A DNA stretch of 52,176 nucleotides from Pyrinomonadaceae bacterium. Its GTDB lineage: Bacteria; Acidobacteriota; Blastocatellia; Pyrinomonadales; Pyrinomonadaceae. Under the pieces are notes generated by a model. It saw nothing but the letters and a program-made list of their open reading frames with translations. It made no database searches and was not told the DNA's origin. Both the position numbers and the translations under genes were made by a program. The stretch spans positions 1 through 52,176 of the forward strand of contig JAICGZ010000007.1 of the NCBI GenBank assembly GCA_025922875.1. Direction: 5' to 3'. This document shows positions 17,371-26,557 of the stretch, piece by piece (the stretch's first letter is position 1; each line of letters begins with the position of its first letter).

Positions 17371-18583
17371 TAACTCTTACGAAGCGTCGCTTTCCCACCT
17401 GGATCAAGTGTGACTGGTCCGCACGGAGGCTAAGTTCAAAGTCGGTTTGTGTGCGCCGTTCACCGTCAACGTAAACTCCACCTTGTTCGATCAATCGACG
17501 AGCTTCCGCCATCGAAGGGACCAGTCCGAGTTCAACTAACAGTTTCGGTAACTTCCACGATCCGGGTTGCAAAGCGCGCTCCTCGACGACGTCCGGCGCC
17601 TGCTTGTTACGGAACATCGCATTGAACTCTTCTTCCGCCTTGCGCGCCTCGGCCTCCGAATAGAAGTCCGCGACGATCCGTTTCGCGAGGTCGACTTTTA
17701 TATCGCGCGGATTGCGTTGCCCGCCGTTCGTATGCTCACGAAGCGAAGCTATTGCGCTCGGGGAAAGATCCGTGCACAGCTCGTAATAGCGCCACATCAG
17801 ATCGTCTGAAATCGACATGATTTTTCCGAAGATCTCCTGTGGCGGCTCGTTGATGCCGATGTAGTTTCCCAAACTCTTCGACATCTTCTGCACACCATCA
17901 GTTCCTTCCAACAACGGCATGATCATCGCTACCTGCGACTCCTGCCCGTACTCCCTTTGCAGATTTCGACCCATCAGCAAGTTGAACTTCTGGTCCGTTC
18001 CGCCAAGTTCAACATCAGCCTCGAGCGCGACCGAGTCGTAAGCCATCACCAGCGGATACATCACTTCATGGAGCGCCAAGGGTCGATTCGCTTCGAGTCG
18101 CTGTTGAAAATCGTCGCGTTCGAGGATCTGTCTCACGGTGACGTGAGAAGACAGTCGCAAAAAACCCGCCGAGCCCAGCTTGTCCATCCAACGAGAGTTG
18201 AATTCGATAACCGTTTTTTCCGGATCGAGCAGCTTGAAGATCTGCTGCTTGTAAGTTTCGGCGTTGGCGTCGATCTCTTCGCGAGTGAGTTGCGGGCGCG
18301 TGGCGTTCTTGCCGGAAGGATCGCCAATCATTCCGGTGAAGTCGCCGATAAGAAAAATCGCTATATGGCCCAGCTCCTGGAACGCGCGGAGCTTGCGGAT
18401 CACGACCGTATGACCAAGGTGAATATCCGGCGCCGTTGGGTCCGCACCCAGCTTCACGCGCAAAGGCTTACCGGTTCTGGCAGACTGCTCCAGTTTCGCG
18501 CGCAGCTCAGCTTCGCGAATGATTTCAGTGGACCCTTTGGCTACATGTGAGAGTTGTTCGTCAATAGTCATCGGAATCGTCAT
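17348..18583 (-). CDS. tyrS: Tyrosyl-tRNA synthetase
   Basis: 411 residues. Class I signature HLGH at 55-58 in LGADPTAPDIHLGHTVVIRK, KMSKS loop in GVQKMSKSLGNYIG, and C-terminal S4 RNA-binding domain (SMAEARRLIEQGGVYVDGER). The form with LGADPTAPDIHLGH and about 410 residues matches the TyrZ/TyrS2 clade. The last seven codons and the stop (KATDYTD) lie in a family B repeat arm, so the native C-terminus has been replaced or extended by repeat sequence. A second in-frame ATG (residue 5) could also serve as start. Confidence 0.96.
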   Translation of the reverse strand: MTIPMTIDEQLSHVAKGSTEIIREAELRAKLEQSARTGKPLRVKLGADPTAPDIHLGHTVVIRKLRAFQELGHIAIFLIGDFTGMIGDPSGKNATRPQLTREEIDANAETYKQQIFKLLDPEKTVIEFNSRWMDKLGSAGFLRLSSHVTVRQILERDDFQQRLEANRPLALHEVMYPLVMAYDSVALEADVELGGTDQKFNLLMGRNLQREYGQESQVAMIMPLLEGTDGVQKMSKSLGNYIGINEPPQEIFGKIMSISDDLMWRYYELCTDLSPSAIASLREHTNGGQRNPRDIKVDLAKRIVADFYSEAEARKAEEEFNAMFRNKQAPDVVEERALQPGSWKLPKLLVELGLVPSMAEARRLIEQGGVYVDGERRTQTDFELSLRADQSHLIQVGKRRFVRVKATDYTD

Positions 18584-18650
18584 CGGTCGATAGAGTAGCT
18601 CAACTATCGAAGCGTGCGCTATCCTCTTCCCATTTTACGGGGGGAATTAA

Positions 18651-19517
18651 ATGGTAACTGAAGCCTCGACGAATCCTCTCAGCAACTGCCGTCTCGCTTT
18701 TATCGGCTGCGGTGTGATGGCGGAGGCGATTATTACCGGCCTGCTGCGCAAGAAACTGGTCGAAGCCGACCAGATCGTCGGCAGCCACCCGCGTCTCGCG
18801 CGTCGCCAGGAGATGCACGTCAAGTATGGTGTCGAGATGTTTGAGAAGAACCGCGACGCCGTGACGGCGAGCTATCCGGAAGAACCGGAGGATAGCTCTA
18901 TCCTGGTGCTTGCCGTGAAACCGCAGCGGCTGCATCGAGTGCTTGAGGAACTGAAGGGCGCCTTGGTCAAAGAGCAGCTTGTTATTTCAATCGTCGCCGG
19001 CGCAAAGATGGAAACGATTGCCGAAGAGCTCTTGCACGCTTCGGTAGTGCGCACAATGCCAAACACGCCGGCGCAGATTGGCGAAGGCGTTACTGCATGG
19101 ACCGCGAGTGCAGCCGTTAACGAGGACCAGGAGCGACAGGTTTGCGCGATGCTCGACGCGCTCGGTAAGAGTGTGCACGTTGAAAACGAACGGCAGATCG
19201 ACATGGCGACTGCGCTGAGCGCCACCGGACCGACGTACATCTTCATGGTGATGGAAGCGCTCATCGATGCGGGAGTTCATCTGGGGTTTTCGAGACATGT
19301 CGCAGAGGAACTGGTCCATCAGACCTTGCTCGGGTCAGTCTTGTTCGCGAGAGAGTCGCACAAACATCCGGCGGAGCTGCGAAACATGGTTACCTCACCC
19401 GGAGGCACGTCGGCAGAGGCGATCTATCAGATGGAGAAGGGCAGCCTGCGGACGATAATGTCGAAGGCTGTGTGGGCGGCTTTTCAGCGTGCGGAGTCGT
19501 TGGGAAAAAAGATATAG
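18651..19517 (+). CDS. proC: Pyrroline-5-carboxylate reductase
   Basis: 288 residues. N-terminal Rossmann motif FIGCGVMAEAIITGLL, central VLAVKPQRL, and C-terminal dimerisation domain with the signature VTSPGGTSAEAIYQMEKG. It reduces pyrroline-5-carboxylate to proline with NAD(P)H. The N-terminus is about 10 residues longer than common. ATG 18651 follows a GGGGGAATTAA purine-rich stretch. It lies between divergent tyrS and convergent purN. Confidence 0.95.
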   Translation: MVTEASTNPLSNCRLAFIGCGVMAEAIITGLLRKKLVEADQIVGSHPRLARRQEMHVKYGVEMFEKNRDAVTASYPEEPEDSSILVLAVKPQRLHRVLEELKGALVKEQLVISIVAGAKMETIAEELLHASVVRTMPNTPAQIGEGVTAWTASAAVNEDQERQVCAMLDALGKSVHVENERQIDMATALSATGPTYIFMVMEALIDAGVHLGFSRHVAEELVHQTLLGSVLFARESHKHPAELRNMVTSPGGTSAEAIYQMEKGSLRTIMSKAVWAAFQRAESLGKKI

Positions 19518-19533
19518 GTCGTATAAGACCTAT
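19514..19533 (+). terminator. Possible weak hairpin between proC and purN
   Basis: ATAGGTC and GACCTAT form a perfect 7-bp stem with a 6-nt loop overlapping the proC stop. It is AT-rich and lacks a strong T-run, so its role as a terminator is uncertain. Confidence 0.35.
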
Positions 19534-19539
19534 TTGGAC

Positions 19540-20115
19540 CTATTGAAGCTTGCCGAGCACCAGGGCGACGGCCTCGGGGTAAAGCTTGTGTTCTTCTTTC
19601 AGTATCCGTGCCGAGAGAGTCTCGACCGTATCATCTTCCAAAACAGGCACAGCACGCTGCGCGACGATTGGACCACCATCAAGCGTCTCGTCTACGAAGT
19701 GCACGGTGCATCCACTCACTTTAACGCCATGTTCGAGCGCCTGCCGTTGTGCATCAAGCCCCGGAAAAGCAGGCAGTAGACCCGGATGAATGTTGAGTAT
19801 CCGGTGCTTGAACGCCTCGATGAAGCAGGGCGACAGGAGGCGCATATATCCCGCCAGGCAAACAAGATCGACCTCACGCTCGCGTAAGATTGAAATGATC
19901 TCGCGCTCGTGCTCTTCGCGATTGCGGCCATGGCGTTCGACAACACGCGTTTCGATCCCACGTTCTTTCGCCAGCTCGAGTCCGCGAGCGCCGGCCTTGT
20001 CGCTGATTACGATTGCTACTTCTGCATTCGGAATGGTCCCAGCGACGACGGCATCGCATAGCGCAAGCATGTTTGAGCCACGGCCGGAGATTAAAATCGC
20101 AAGCTTTTTGCTCAG
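19540..20115 (-). CDS. purN: Phosphoribosylglycinamide formyltransferase, probable CTG start
   Basis: The ORF track starts at ATG 20070 and loses the N-terminal phosphate-binding strand. Reading upstream in frame gives LSKKLAILISGRGSN before MLALCDAV, and SGRGSNM is the conserved PurN substrate loop, so translation must begin earlier. No ATG, GTG or TTG lies between the in-frame stop (20125-20127) and this segment. CTG at 20115 overlaps the purM stop as CTGA, with GAGG 7 nt upstream. The resulting 191 residues match the family length. It also shows CLAGYMRLLSPCF and the catalytic region HPGLLPAFPGL. It formylates GAR using 10-formyl-THF in purine synthesis. Confidence 0.9.
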   Translation of the reverse strand: MSKKLAILISGRGSNMLALCDAVVAGTIPNAEVAIVISDKAGARGLELAKERGIETRVVERHGRNREEHEREIISILREREVDLVCLAGYMRLLSPCFIEAFKHRILNIHPGLLPAFPGLDAQRQALEHGVKVSGCTVHFVDETLDGGPIVAQRAVPVLEDDTVETLSARILKEEHKLYPEAVALVLGKLQ

Positions 20116-21143
20116 ATCAATACCTCACGATTCCCGGACACTACATTTCCGATCGTGTAGCACGCTTCGCCGTGATCTCGAAGATGGCTTTCAATAACTT
20201 CGGCGTCTGGCGCGTTGCAGACGATCACCATGCCAACGCCCATATTAAACGTGCGATGCATTTCGCTCTCAGAAACGTTACCGAGGCGGCGGAGCAACTC
20301 AAATAGAGGAGGTGTGGGCCATGAGCCCTGCTCGATCCGCACCGCCGTGCTTTCCGGCAGGATCCTTGGAATGTTGTCGGTGAGTCCACCGCCAGTGATA
20401 TGGGCCAGGCCTTTGATCAGTCCCCGATCGAGCAAACCGTCGAGCGGTTTTAGATAACTGAGGTGTGGCAGCAGTAGCGCTTCACCGGCAGTCATTTCCA
20501 ATTCCGGCAACCGTGTGTGTGGCTCAAAGCTCGCGACTTCGAAAAAGAGTTTACGAGCGAGCGAGTATCCGTTTGTGTGTAATCCCGCGGAAGGCAATGC
20601 AAGCAAAACGTCTCCCGGGGCGATCGCCTTCCCGTCGATGATCTTCTCTCGGTCAACCACACCGACAATAAAACCCGCGATGTCGTATTCGCCGTCCTGA
20701 TAGAAACCGGGCATCTCCGCGGTTTCGCCGCCCAACAACACACAACCATTTTCACGGCAACCATTCGTCACGCCTTCAACGATGCTCGCGACAACCTCTG
20801 GCGACAACTTTCCGGTCGCAATGTAATCGAGAAAAAAGAGCGGGCGCGCGCCCTGGACCAGGATGTCGTTCACGCAATGGTTAACGAGGTCGCGACCCAC
20901 GGTGTTATGCACACCGGTCGCGAATGCGATCTTGAGCTTGGTACCGACGCCGTCGGCGGATGCAACCAGCACAGGCTGCTTCAGCTTCGGAAACGCGCCA
21001 TCAAACATTCCGCCAAAGCTTCCGATTTCCGAAAGCGTGCGCTCGTTGAAAGTCCTGCGCGCGAGTTCTTTGATCCTGTCAGTAGCTCGCGTCGCGGCAT
21101 CGATATCGACGCCGGCATCGCTGTAAGAGATTGGTTTTTGCAT
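20112..21143 (-). CDS. purM: Phosphoribosylformylglycinamidine cyclo-ligase (AIR synthetase)
   Basis: 343 residues, normal length. MQKPISYSDAGVDIDAATRA, the FGGMFD segment, SADGVGTKLKIAF, VNHCVNDILVQGARPLFFLDY and LLGGETAEMPGFY are all family signatures. AHITGGGLTDNIPRILP lies in the C-terminal half. It closes FGAM to AIR in an ATP-dependent step. Its TGA stop overlaps the proposed CTG start of purN by three bases, implying translational coupling. Confidence 0.97.
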   Translation of the reverse strand: MQKPISYSDAGVDIDAATRATDRIKELARRTFNERTLSEIGSFGGMFDGAFPKLKQPVLVASADGVGTKLKIAFATGVHNTVGRDLVNHCVNDILVQGARPLFFLDYIATGKLSPEVVASIVEGVTNGCRENGCVLLGGETAEMPGFYQDGEYDIAGFIVGVVDREKIIDGKAIAPGDVLLALPSAGLHTNGYSLARKLFFEVASFEPHTRLPELEMTAGEALLLPHLSYLKPLDGLLDRGLIKGLAHITGGGLTDNIPRILPESTAVRIEQGSWPTPPLFELLRRLGNVSESEMHRTFNMGVGMVIVCNAPDAEVIESHLRDHGEACYTIGNVVSGNREVLI

Positions 21144-21154
21144 GCTTTGAGTAT

Positions 21155-21181
21155 CTTGTAAATCTCGTCAGGATTTACAAG
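21155..21181. repeat. Short hairpin related to family F, upstream of purM
   Basis: CTTGTAAATC and GATTTACAAG are perfect 10-bp arms with the 7-nt loop TCGTCAG, in the 45-bp gap between the ComEC-like gene and purM. The words resemble the arms of family F. Confidence 0.6.
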
Positions 21182-21188
21182 CTAACGG

Positions 21189-22319
21189 TCACTTCTGTTC
21201 GCTCTTCCTCGGTCGTGGTGGTGGACCGAAATCGCCGTAAGCAATGAAACCCGAACGAGATGAATCATCCTTCTGCGCAATGCGGCCGGCCCAGAGATCC
21301 TCGGTAGTTTCTTTCGCGGTCTTGACCGTAATCTCATTGTCTTTTCCGCGCGTGGTGATCGTAATCTCGCCCTGCAAGTCCGTGCGATAGAGTTTCACGT
21401 TTGCAGCACGCAGCCGATCGAGCACTGCTTGTGACGGATGACCGTAACGATTCCACGCGCCACACGAAACAATCGCGATCTCGGGTTTGACTCGATTCAG
21501 AAAATCTCCTGACGAAGCATACTTCGAACCGTGGTGTGAGACCTTCAACACCCGCGCCTGCAGCTCGAGTTCCTTCGTCAGCAAACGATGTTCGGTCTGG
21601 TCTTCAGCGTCGCCTGCCAACAGTATCGAAAACGATCCGTAATCCAAACGCGCTACGATCGAGTTTGCGTTTGGTTCGTTTCCACCCGTGGTCATTTTAT
21701 CTTTCGTGAAGAACGGTTCTGACGGCGCCAAAATCGTCAACAGAGCGCCGCCGCCGAGATCGTACTTCGTTCCCGGTTTGGCAGTTTCATAATGAGCGCC
21801 ACTCGAGTTCAACGCTGCTTTGTAGTCGTCGTAGAACTTCGTCACTGAAGCCGGTTGGTTCGATCTTCTGTTCGCCGGCGGCTTCCGCGTCGTTTGCTTT
21901 GGCGCGGCAGGTTGAGGAGGAACAGTCGGGCCCTGGCCGTTATCGATTACGTTCAAGACTTTCACTGCCTTGAAAACTTCAGTCGCTCCACCGATGTGAT
22001 CGGGATGCGGATGCGTCGCGATAAAGTAATCGAGTTGCTGCACGTTGTTACGCTTCAACGCCTCGACCACGGTCTTGCCTTTCGTCGTATCACCCGCGTC
22101 GATCAATATAGTTTTTCCCGAAGGTGAAGAGATGAGAATCGAATCGCCGTTAATTGGACCAACGTCGAGAATACGAATCGTCAACTCACCGCCCGATGCC
22201 GGCGGCGGCTGGGTTTTCCACCAGGGATAAACATACTTCCACCCGGCATAGCCACCCAGCAAGGCTACTACTAGAAGAACTGCAACCGCACAACCACAGC
22301 CTCGGGTAGCTCGTCCCAA
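21189..22319 (-). CDS. ComEC-like metallo-beta-lactamase-fold protein, membrane anchored
   Basis: The ORF opens at TTG 22325. The second TTG at 22319 has GAGG 6 nt upstream and is preferred (376 residues). An N-terminal hydrophobic segment (VAVLLVVALLGGYAGWKYVY) anchors or exports the protein. The rest is a metallo-beta-lactamase domain like the C-terminal part of ComEC: RILDVGPINGDSILISSPSG, metal motif ATHPHPDHIGG, and KVSHHGSKYASS. The usual DVGQGD is altered to DVGPINGD. A proline/lysine-rich insert (PPQPAAPKQTTRKPPANRRS) interrupts the domain. Freestanding ComEC-like hydrolases are common; the substrate is unknown. It lies inside the purine gene run. Confidence 0.82.
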   Translation of the reverse strand: MGRATRGCGCAVAVLLVVALLGGYAGWKYVYPWWKTQPPPASGGELTIRILDVGPINGDSILISSPSGKTILIDAGDTTKGKTVVEALKRNNVQQLDYFIATHPHPDHIGGATEVFKAVKVLNVIDNGQGPTVPPQPAAPKQTTRKPPANRRSNQPASVTKFYDDYKAALNSSGAHYETAKPGTKYDLGGGALLTILAPSEPFFTKDKMTTGGNEPNANSIVARLDYGSFSILLAGDAEDQTEHRLLTKELELQARVLKVSHHGSKYASSGDFLNRVKPEIAIVSCGAWNRYGHPSQAVLDRLRAANVKLYRTDLQGEITITTRGKDNEITVKTAKETTEDLWAGRIAQKDDSSRSGFIAYGDFGPPPRPRKSEQK

Positions 22320-22334
22320 TCTCAACCTCGTTAT

Positions 22335-22913
22335 TTATTCTCTGAAGCGCCGCCCTGAGAAAGGAGCATCGACTTGATTCGCCACGCGCAACACGACCGG
22401 CAGCACCGAATAATCTCCCCTGGCATAAGCGTCGAAGGCCTCTTTTGCTTTCACCACTTCCCAGATCGATTCGCGAGAGATAACTTGCTCGAGCATCAGG
22501 ACGAGCCGCTCTCCACCCTTTGATTTGAACTTGATTGGAGTTTTGAACGTCAAACTCTCCGCGGCATACGGCGGCATCGAGAAACCTTCCGTCCGGTTGA
22601 CCAGCGGTGAAGCTTTATTCGTGGAGGCGATTGTAGCCAGCGCGTATCGCAGTCCAATTATTTTTTGCTCTGAACTATTCGCGAGCGAGAGTTTCAGGAA
22701 GTAGCCCTTCTCAGACTTTACCAACGAGGCCTGGTGGACGGTCAGAGGAAGATCGAGAACCTGGAAGACTTCGATCGCAAGCTCGGCGCGTTGTTGCGGT
22801 GGAGCAAAGGCGCTACCAAATTCCCTTTGCTCCTTTGCGTCTTTGCGGGAAACCTCTTCCGAGGCCTGTGCGCCACTAGCAAAGAGCAGGATGATGACTA
22901 AGATTCGCAACAT
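22335..22913 (-). CDS. Secreted protein of unknown function carrying a repeat-encoded peptide
   Basis: 192 residues. Signal peptide MLRILVIILLFASGAQA with likely cleavage before SEE. Residues 21-31 (VSRKDAKEQRE) are encoded by a family A repeat arm at 22823-22852, which apparently inserted in frame right after the cleavage site. The remaining 160 residues look like one beta-rich domain (FKTPIKFKSKGGERLVLMLE); I do not recognise a family. It starts 1 base after the purF stop and ends just before the ComEC-like gene, so it is probably cotranscribed with the purine genes. Confidence 0.7.
   Translation of the reverse strand: MLRILVIILLFASGAQASEEVSRKDAKEQREFGSAFAPPQQRAELAIEVFQVLDLPLTVHQASLVKSEKGYFLKLSLANSSEQKIIGLRYALATIASTNKASPLVNRTEGFSMPPYAAESLTFKTPIKFKSKGGERLVLMLEQVISRESIWEVVKAKEAFDAYARGDYSVLPVVLRVANQVDAPFSGRRFRE
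22823..22852. repeat. Family A repeat arm inside a coding sequence
   Basis: CCCTTTGCTCCTTTGCGTCT followed by TTGCGGGAAA matches other family A right arms. Here it is translated as part of the secreted protein at 22335-22913. Confidence 0.8.
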
Positions 22914-22914
22914 A

Positions 22915-24339
<1,425 letters not shown>

Positions 24340-24367
24340 TTGAGTTGTCCTGATTTGCGATTACGGG

Positions 24368-24383
24368 GATTACGCACGTAATC
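24368..24383. promoter_or_regulatory. Palindrome upstream of purF, possible operator
   Basis: GATTACGCACGTAATC has perfect 7-bp arms around two central bases, 29 nt upstream of the purF start codon. Size and position fit a dimeric repressor site. The regulator is unknown and the call is tentative. Confidence 0.3.
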
Positions 24384-24384
24384 A

Positions 24385-24457
24385 TAACCACTAAGCCATA
24401 AAGGCACAAAGTAAAACAAGAAGTTAGATGTTACTTTGTGTCTTGGTGTTGTGGTGT
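24385..24457. repeat. Family D imperfect palindrome (ACCACTAAG-type)
   Basis: TAACCACTAAGCCATAAAGG and the downstream TTACTTTGTGTCTTGGTGTT are imperfect reverse complements. It fills the divergent gap between purF and the cytochrome gene and ends 16 bases before the cytochrome ATG. Confidence 0.7.
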
Positions 24458-24473
24458 TTATTATTGCCCGGTC

Positions 24474-24827
24474 ATGCGCAGCCTTTCTTTAGCCTTATTT
24501 GTTCTCGTGTGCCTCGCGCCGTTGGGACTGGCGACCGCAGCGGGCAACACCAATGCACGCTCAGCCTCGCAGTTATATCGGCGCCATTGCATCTCCTGTC
24601 ATGGCAACGATGGACGATCGAAGACTTCGAAGGGTAAGTTTAGCCATGCGCGCGACCTTACAGAGGCTCAGTGGCAGACGGAGGTCAGTGACGAACGCAT
24701 CTTCAACTCGATCATGAATGGACGAAACGTGCGCGGCAACATGCCGGCATTCGGCCACAAGCTTAAAGAAAAAGAGATCAACTCGCTGGTAGATTTCGTG
24801 CGCCGGCTGAAGCGTAATGGTCAGTAG
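24474..24827 (+). CDS. Small secreted c-type cytochrome
   Basis: The ORF opens at 24438, but its first 12 codons come from repeat sequence. ATG 24474 begins a clean signal peptide (MRSLSLALFVLVCLAPLGLATAA); 117 residues. One haem-binding CISCH motif near the N-terminus of the mature domain and a distal axial-ligand methionine in GNMPAFGHKLKEKEIN fit a class I mono-haem cytochrome c. Acts in the periplasm as an electron carrier; partner unknown. No good ribosome site is visible. The 3' end overlaps the next gene. Confidence 0.85.
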   Translation: MRSLSLALFVLVCLAPLGLATAAGNTNARSASQLYRRHCISCHGNDGRSKTSKGKFSHARDLTEAQWQTEVSDERIFNSIMNGRNVRGNMPAFGHKLKEKEINSLVDFVRRLKRNGQ

Positions 24828-25362
24828 CAATTCAATGTTTTACAACCGTATTTCCGCACTGAAATCTGCGGTCACATTTCGCGGTCTCGCAATCGTTGCT
24901 TTGCAAGTTGGGCTGATTGTTTTACTCGCCGGCGCCGGGTGGATGATTTATCGACGACTTCCCGCCCGCGACACTGAAGTCAAAGCCGATCAGCGAACAG
25001 CGACTTTACAGATCGTAATTCGACAACCTCCGGAGAGTGCCGTTCTTTCACTGGACGTGGCTGTTAGTCTTTATCCAGTTGATATCATCGCGGTGCGGCA
25101 CGAGTTCTTTACCGAGCCGAAGCCCGGCAAGCGCTTTGAAGATTTTCTCAAGGAACGGATGAGGGGTCGTTCACCGATTAACGCGCGCCTCGACAAACAA
25201 GGGAACGGTACCGTGATGCTCGCGCCTGGCAGCTGGTGGTTGCATGCCACACTTTTGGGCGACGAACAGTTCGAGTGGCGTTTGCCTGTAACGGTTGTCG
25301 GCGCCAGGCAAACCGTCGAGCTCACGCCGCAGAATGCGTACACGAGAAGTAAGACTTTTTAG
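24817..25362 (+). CDS. Membrane-anchored protein of unknown function
   Basis: 181 residues. Overlaps the cytochrome gene by 11 bases, so the two are likely translated together. An alternative start is the second ATG at 24835. One transmembrane helix (about 24-45, LAIVALQVGLIVLLAGAGWM) followed by a periplasmic domain with beta-rich character (ATLQIVIRQPPESAVLSLDV, SWWLHATLLGDEQFEWRL). I recognise no family. Its pairing with a cytochrome suggests an envelope role, which is inference. Confidence 0.7.
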   Translation: MVSSNSMFYNRISALKSAVTFRGLAIVALQVGLIVLLAGAGWMIYRRLPARDTEVKADQRTATLQIVIRQPPESAVLSLDVAVSLYPVDIIAVRHEFFTEPKPGKRFEDFLKERMRGRSPINARLDKQGNGTVMLAPGSWWLHATLLGDEQFEWRLPVTVVGARQTVELTPQNAYTRSKTF

Positions 25363-25419
25363 CCACAGATGAACGCTGATAAAACGCTGATCTGCGTTTA
25401 TTTGCGTTCATCTGCAGCT
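25361..25419. repeat. Family B-related palindrome (CAGATGAACGC-type)
   Basis: AGCCACAGATGAACGCTGAT with the downstream GCGTTTATTTGCGTTCATCT are imperfect inverted arms. It occupies the gap between the membrane protein gene and the dehydrogenase gene and touches the upstream stop codon. Confidence 0.75.
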
Positions 25420-25432
25420 AAACGAAGCATCA

Positions 25433-26386
25433 ATGCTCGCCCTTCGCGTCGAAAAGAAAAGTGTTTCAGTTAAAGAGGTCGAGAAGCCGGATCGCGCTGA
25501 TGAGGCGCTGGTCCGTGTGCTGCTGTCAGGCATTTGCAACACCGATTTGGAGATCGCGCGTGGTTACGCCGGGTTCAAAGGAACGATCGGACACGAATTC
25601 GTCGGTGTTGTTGAAGAGAGCCCTAATCACACGCTCGTTGGTCGTCGCGTTGTTGGCGAAATAAATGCGGGCTGCGGTAAGTGCGATCTGTGCCGCGCCG
25701 GCGACTCACGTCACTGCGCTTCACGCACCGTGCTGGGCATCCACGGGCGTGACGGCGCGCACGCTGAGTTTCTTCAACTGCCCACCGTGAATCTGTTACC
25801 AGTTCCTGCTAACGTTCCTAACGAGCATGCGGTCTTCACCGAGCCACTCGCGGCGGCGTGTGGCGTTCTCGAGCGTGTCTCGATCTCTAAGTCCGATCGC
25901 GTGGCGGTGATTGGCGATGGCAAACTCGGATTGCTCTGCGCACAGGTGCTCGCTCTCACCGGAGCATCGTTACTTCTGATCGGAAAACACTCTTCCAAAC
26001 TGCGTATCGCGGAAAGGCGCGGCATCGAAACCGCAACTCCCAAACAGGCAGCGAAACGATCGAAGCAGTTTGACGTAGTAGTAGAAGCGTCGGGTGCAGC
26101 GGCGGGATTTGCTCTGGCCCTCGACCTGCTGCGGCCAAAGGGCCGGCTTGTTTTGAAGTCTACATTTCACGGAAAAACGGAGATGGATACGACGCGCGTT
26201 GTGGTTGATGAGATTTCGATTATCGGTTCACGTTGTGGACGTTTCACACCCGCGCTCGAGTTGCTGAAGAAAGATGCAGTTGATGTTGACAGTCTGATCA
26301 GCGAGGAATATGCACTCTCGAAGGGCGTTCACGCGATGCGCCGCGCAGGTGTGAAGGGTGTCCTGAAAGTACTCCTGCGCCCTTAA
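25433..26386 (+). CDS. Zinc-type medium-chain alcohol dehydrogenase family protein
   Basis: 317 residues. GroES-like N-terminal domain with catalytic zinc region (LSGICNTDLEIARGYAGF, GHEFVGVVEE) and the four-cysteine structural zinc loop CGKCDLCRAGDSRHC. The Rossmann part has VAVIGDGKLGLLCAQVLALTG. Slightly short for the family (about 340). The motif order resembles threonine- or sorbitol-dehydrogenase-like members, but the substrate is unclear. It stands between repeats, so it is probably its own transcription unit. Confidence 0.88.
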   Translation: MLALRVEKKSVSVKEVEKPDRADEALVRVLLSGICNTDLEIARGYAGFKGTIGHEFVGVVEESPNHTLVGRRVVGEINAGCGKCDLCRAGDSRHCASRTVLGIHGRDGAHAEFLQLPTVNLLPVPANVPNEHAVFTEPLAAACGVLERVSISKSDRVAVIGDGKLGLLCAQVLALTGASLLLIGKHSSKLRIAERRGIETATPKQAAKRSKQFDVVVEASGAAAGFALALDLLRPKGRLVLKSTFHGKTEMDTTRVVVDEISIIGSRCGRFTPALELLKKDAVDVDSLISEEYALSKGVHAMRRAGVKGVLKVLLRP

Positions 26387-26400
26387 AGACTTCGCACTGT

Positions 26401-26466
26401 TTTGACAGGATGCCCGGATTAGACATGATTTACATGTTAATCCTATTAAAATCATGTGCATCCCGT
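26401..26466. repeat. Family F repeat (GACAGGAT-type), copy 1
   Basis: TTTGACAGGATGCCCGGATT with the downstream AATCATGTGCATCCCG are degenerate inverted arms, between the dehydrogenase and HtrA genes. It is recognisable against the arms at 37103 and 38611. Confidence 0.6.
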
Positions 26467-26557
26467 TCCCATCTTTTTGCTCACGGACAACCCTTTCGCT
26501 ATACTCTAGCCCTTTCCCTGGGGCGTGGATCTCGGCTTATTTAGAAGGTGGTGAAAT

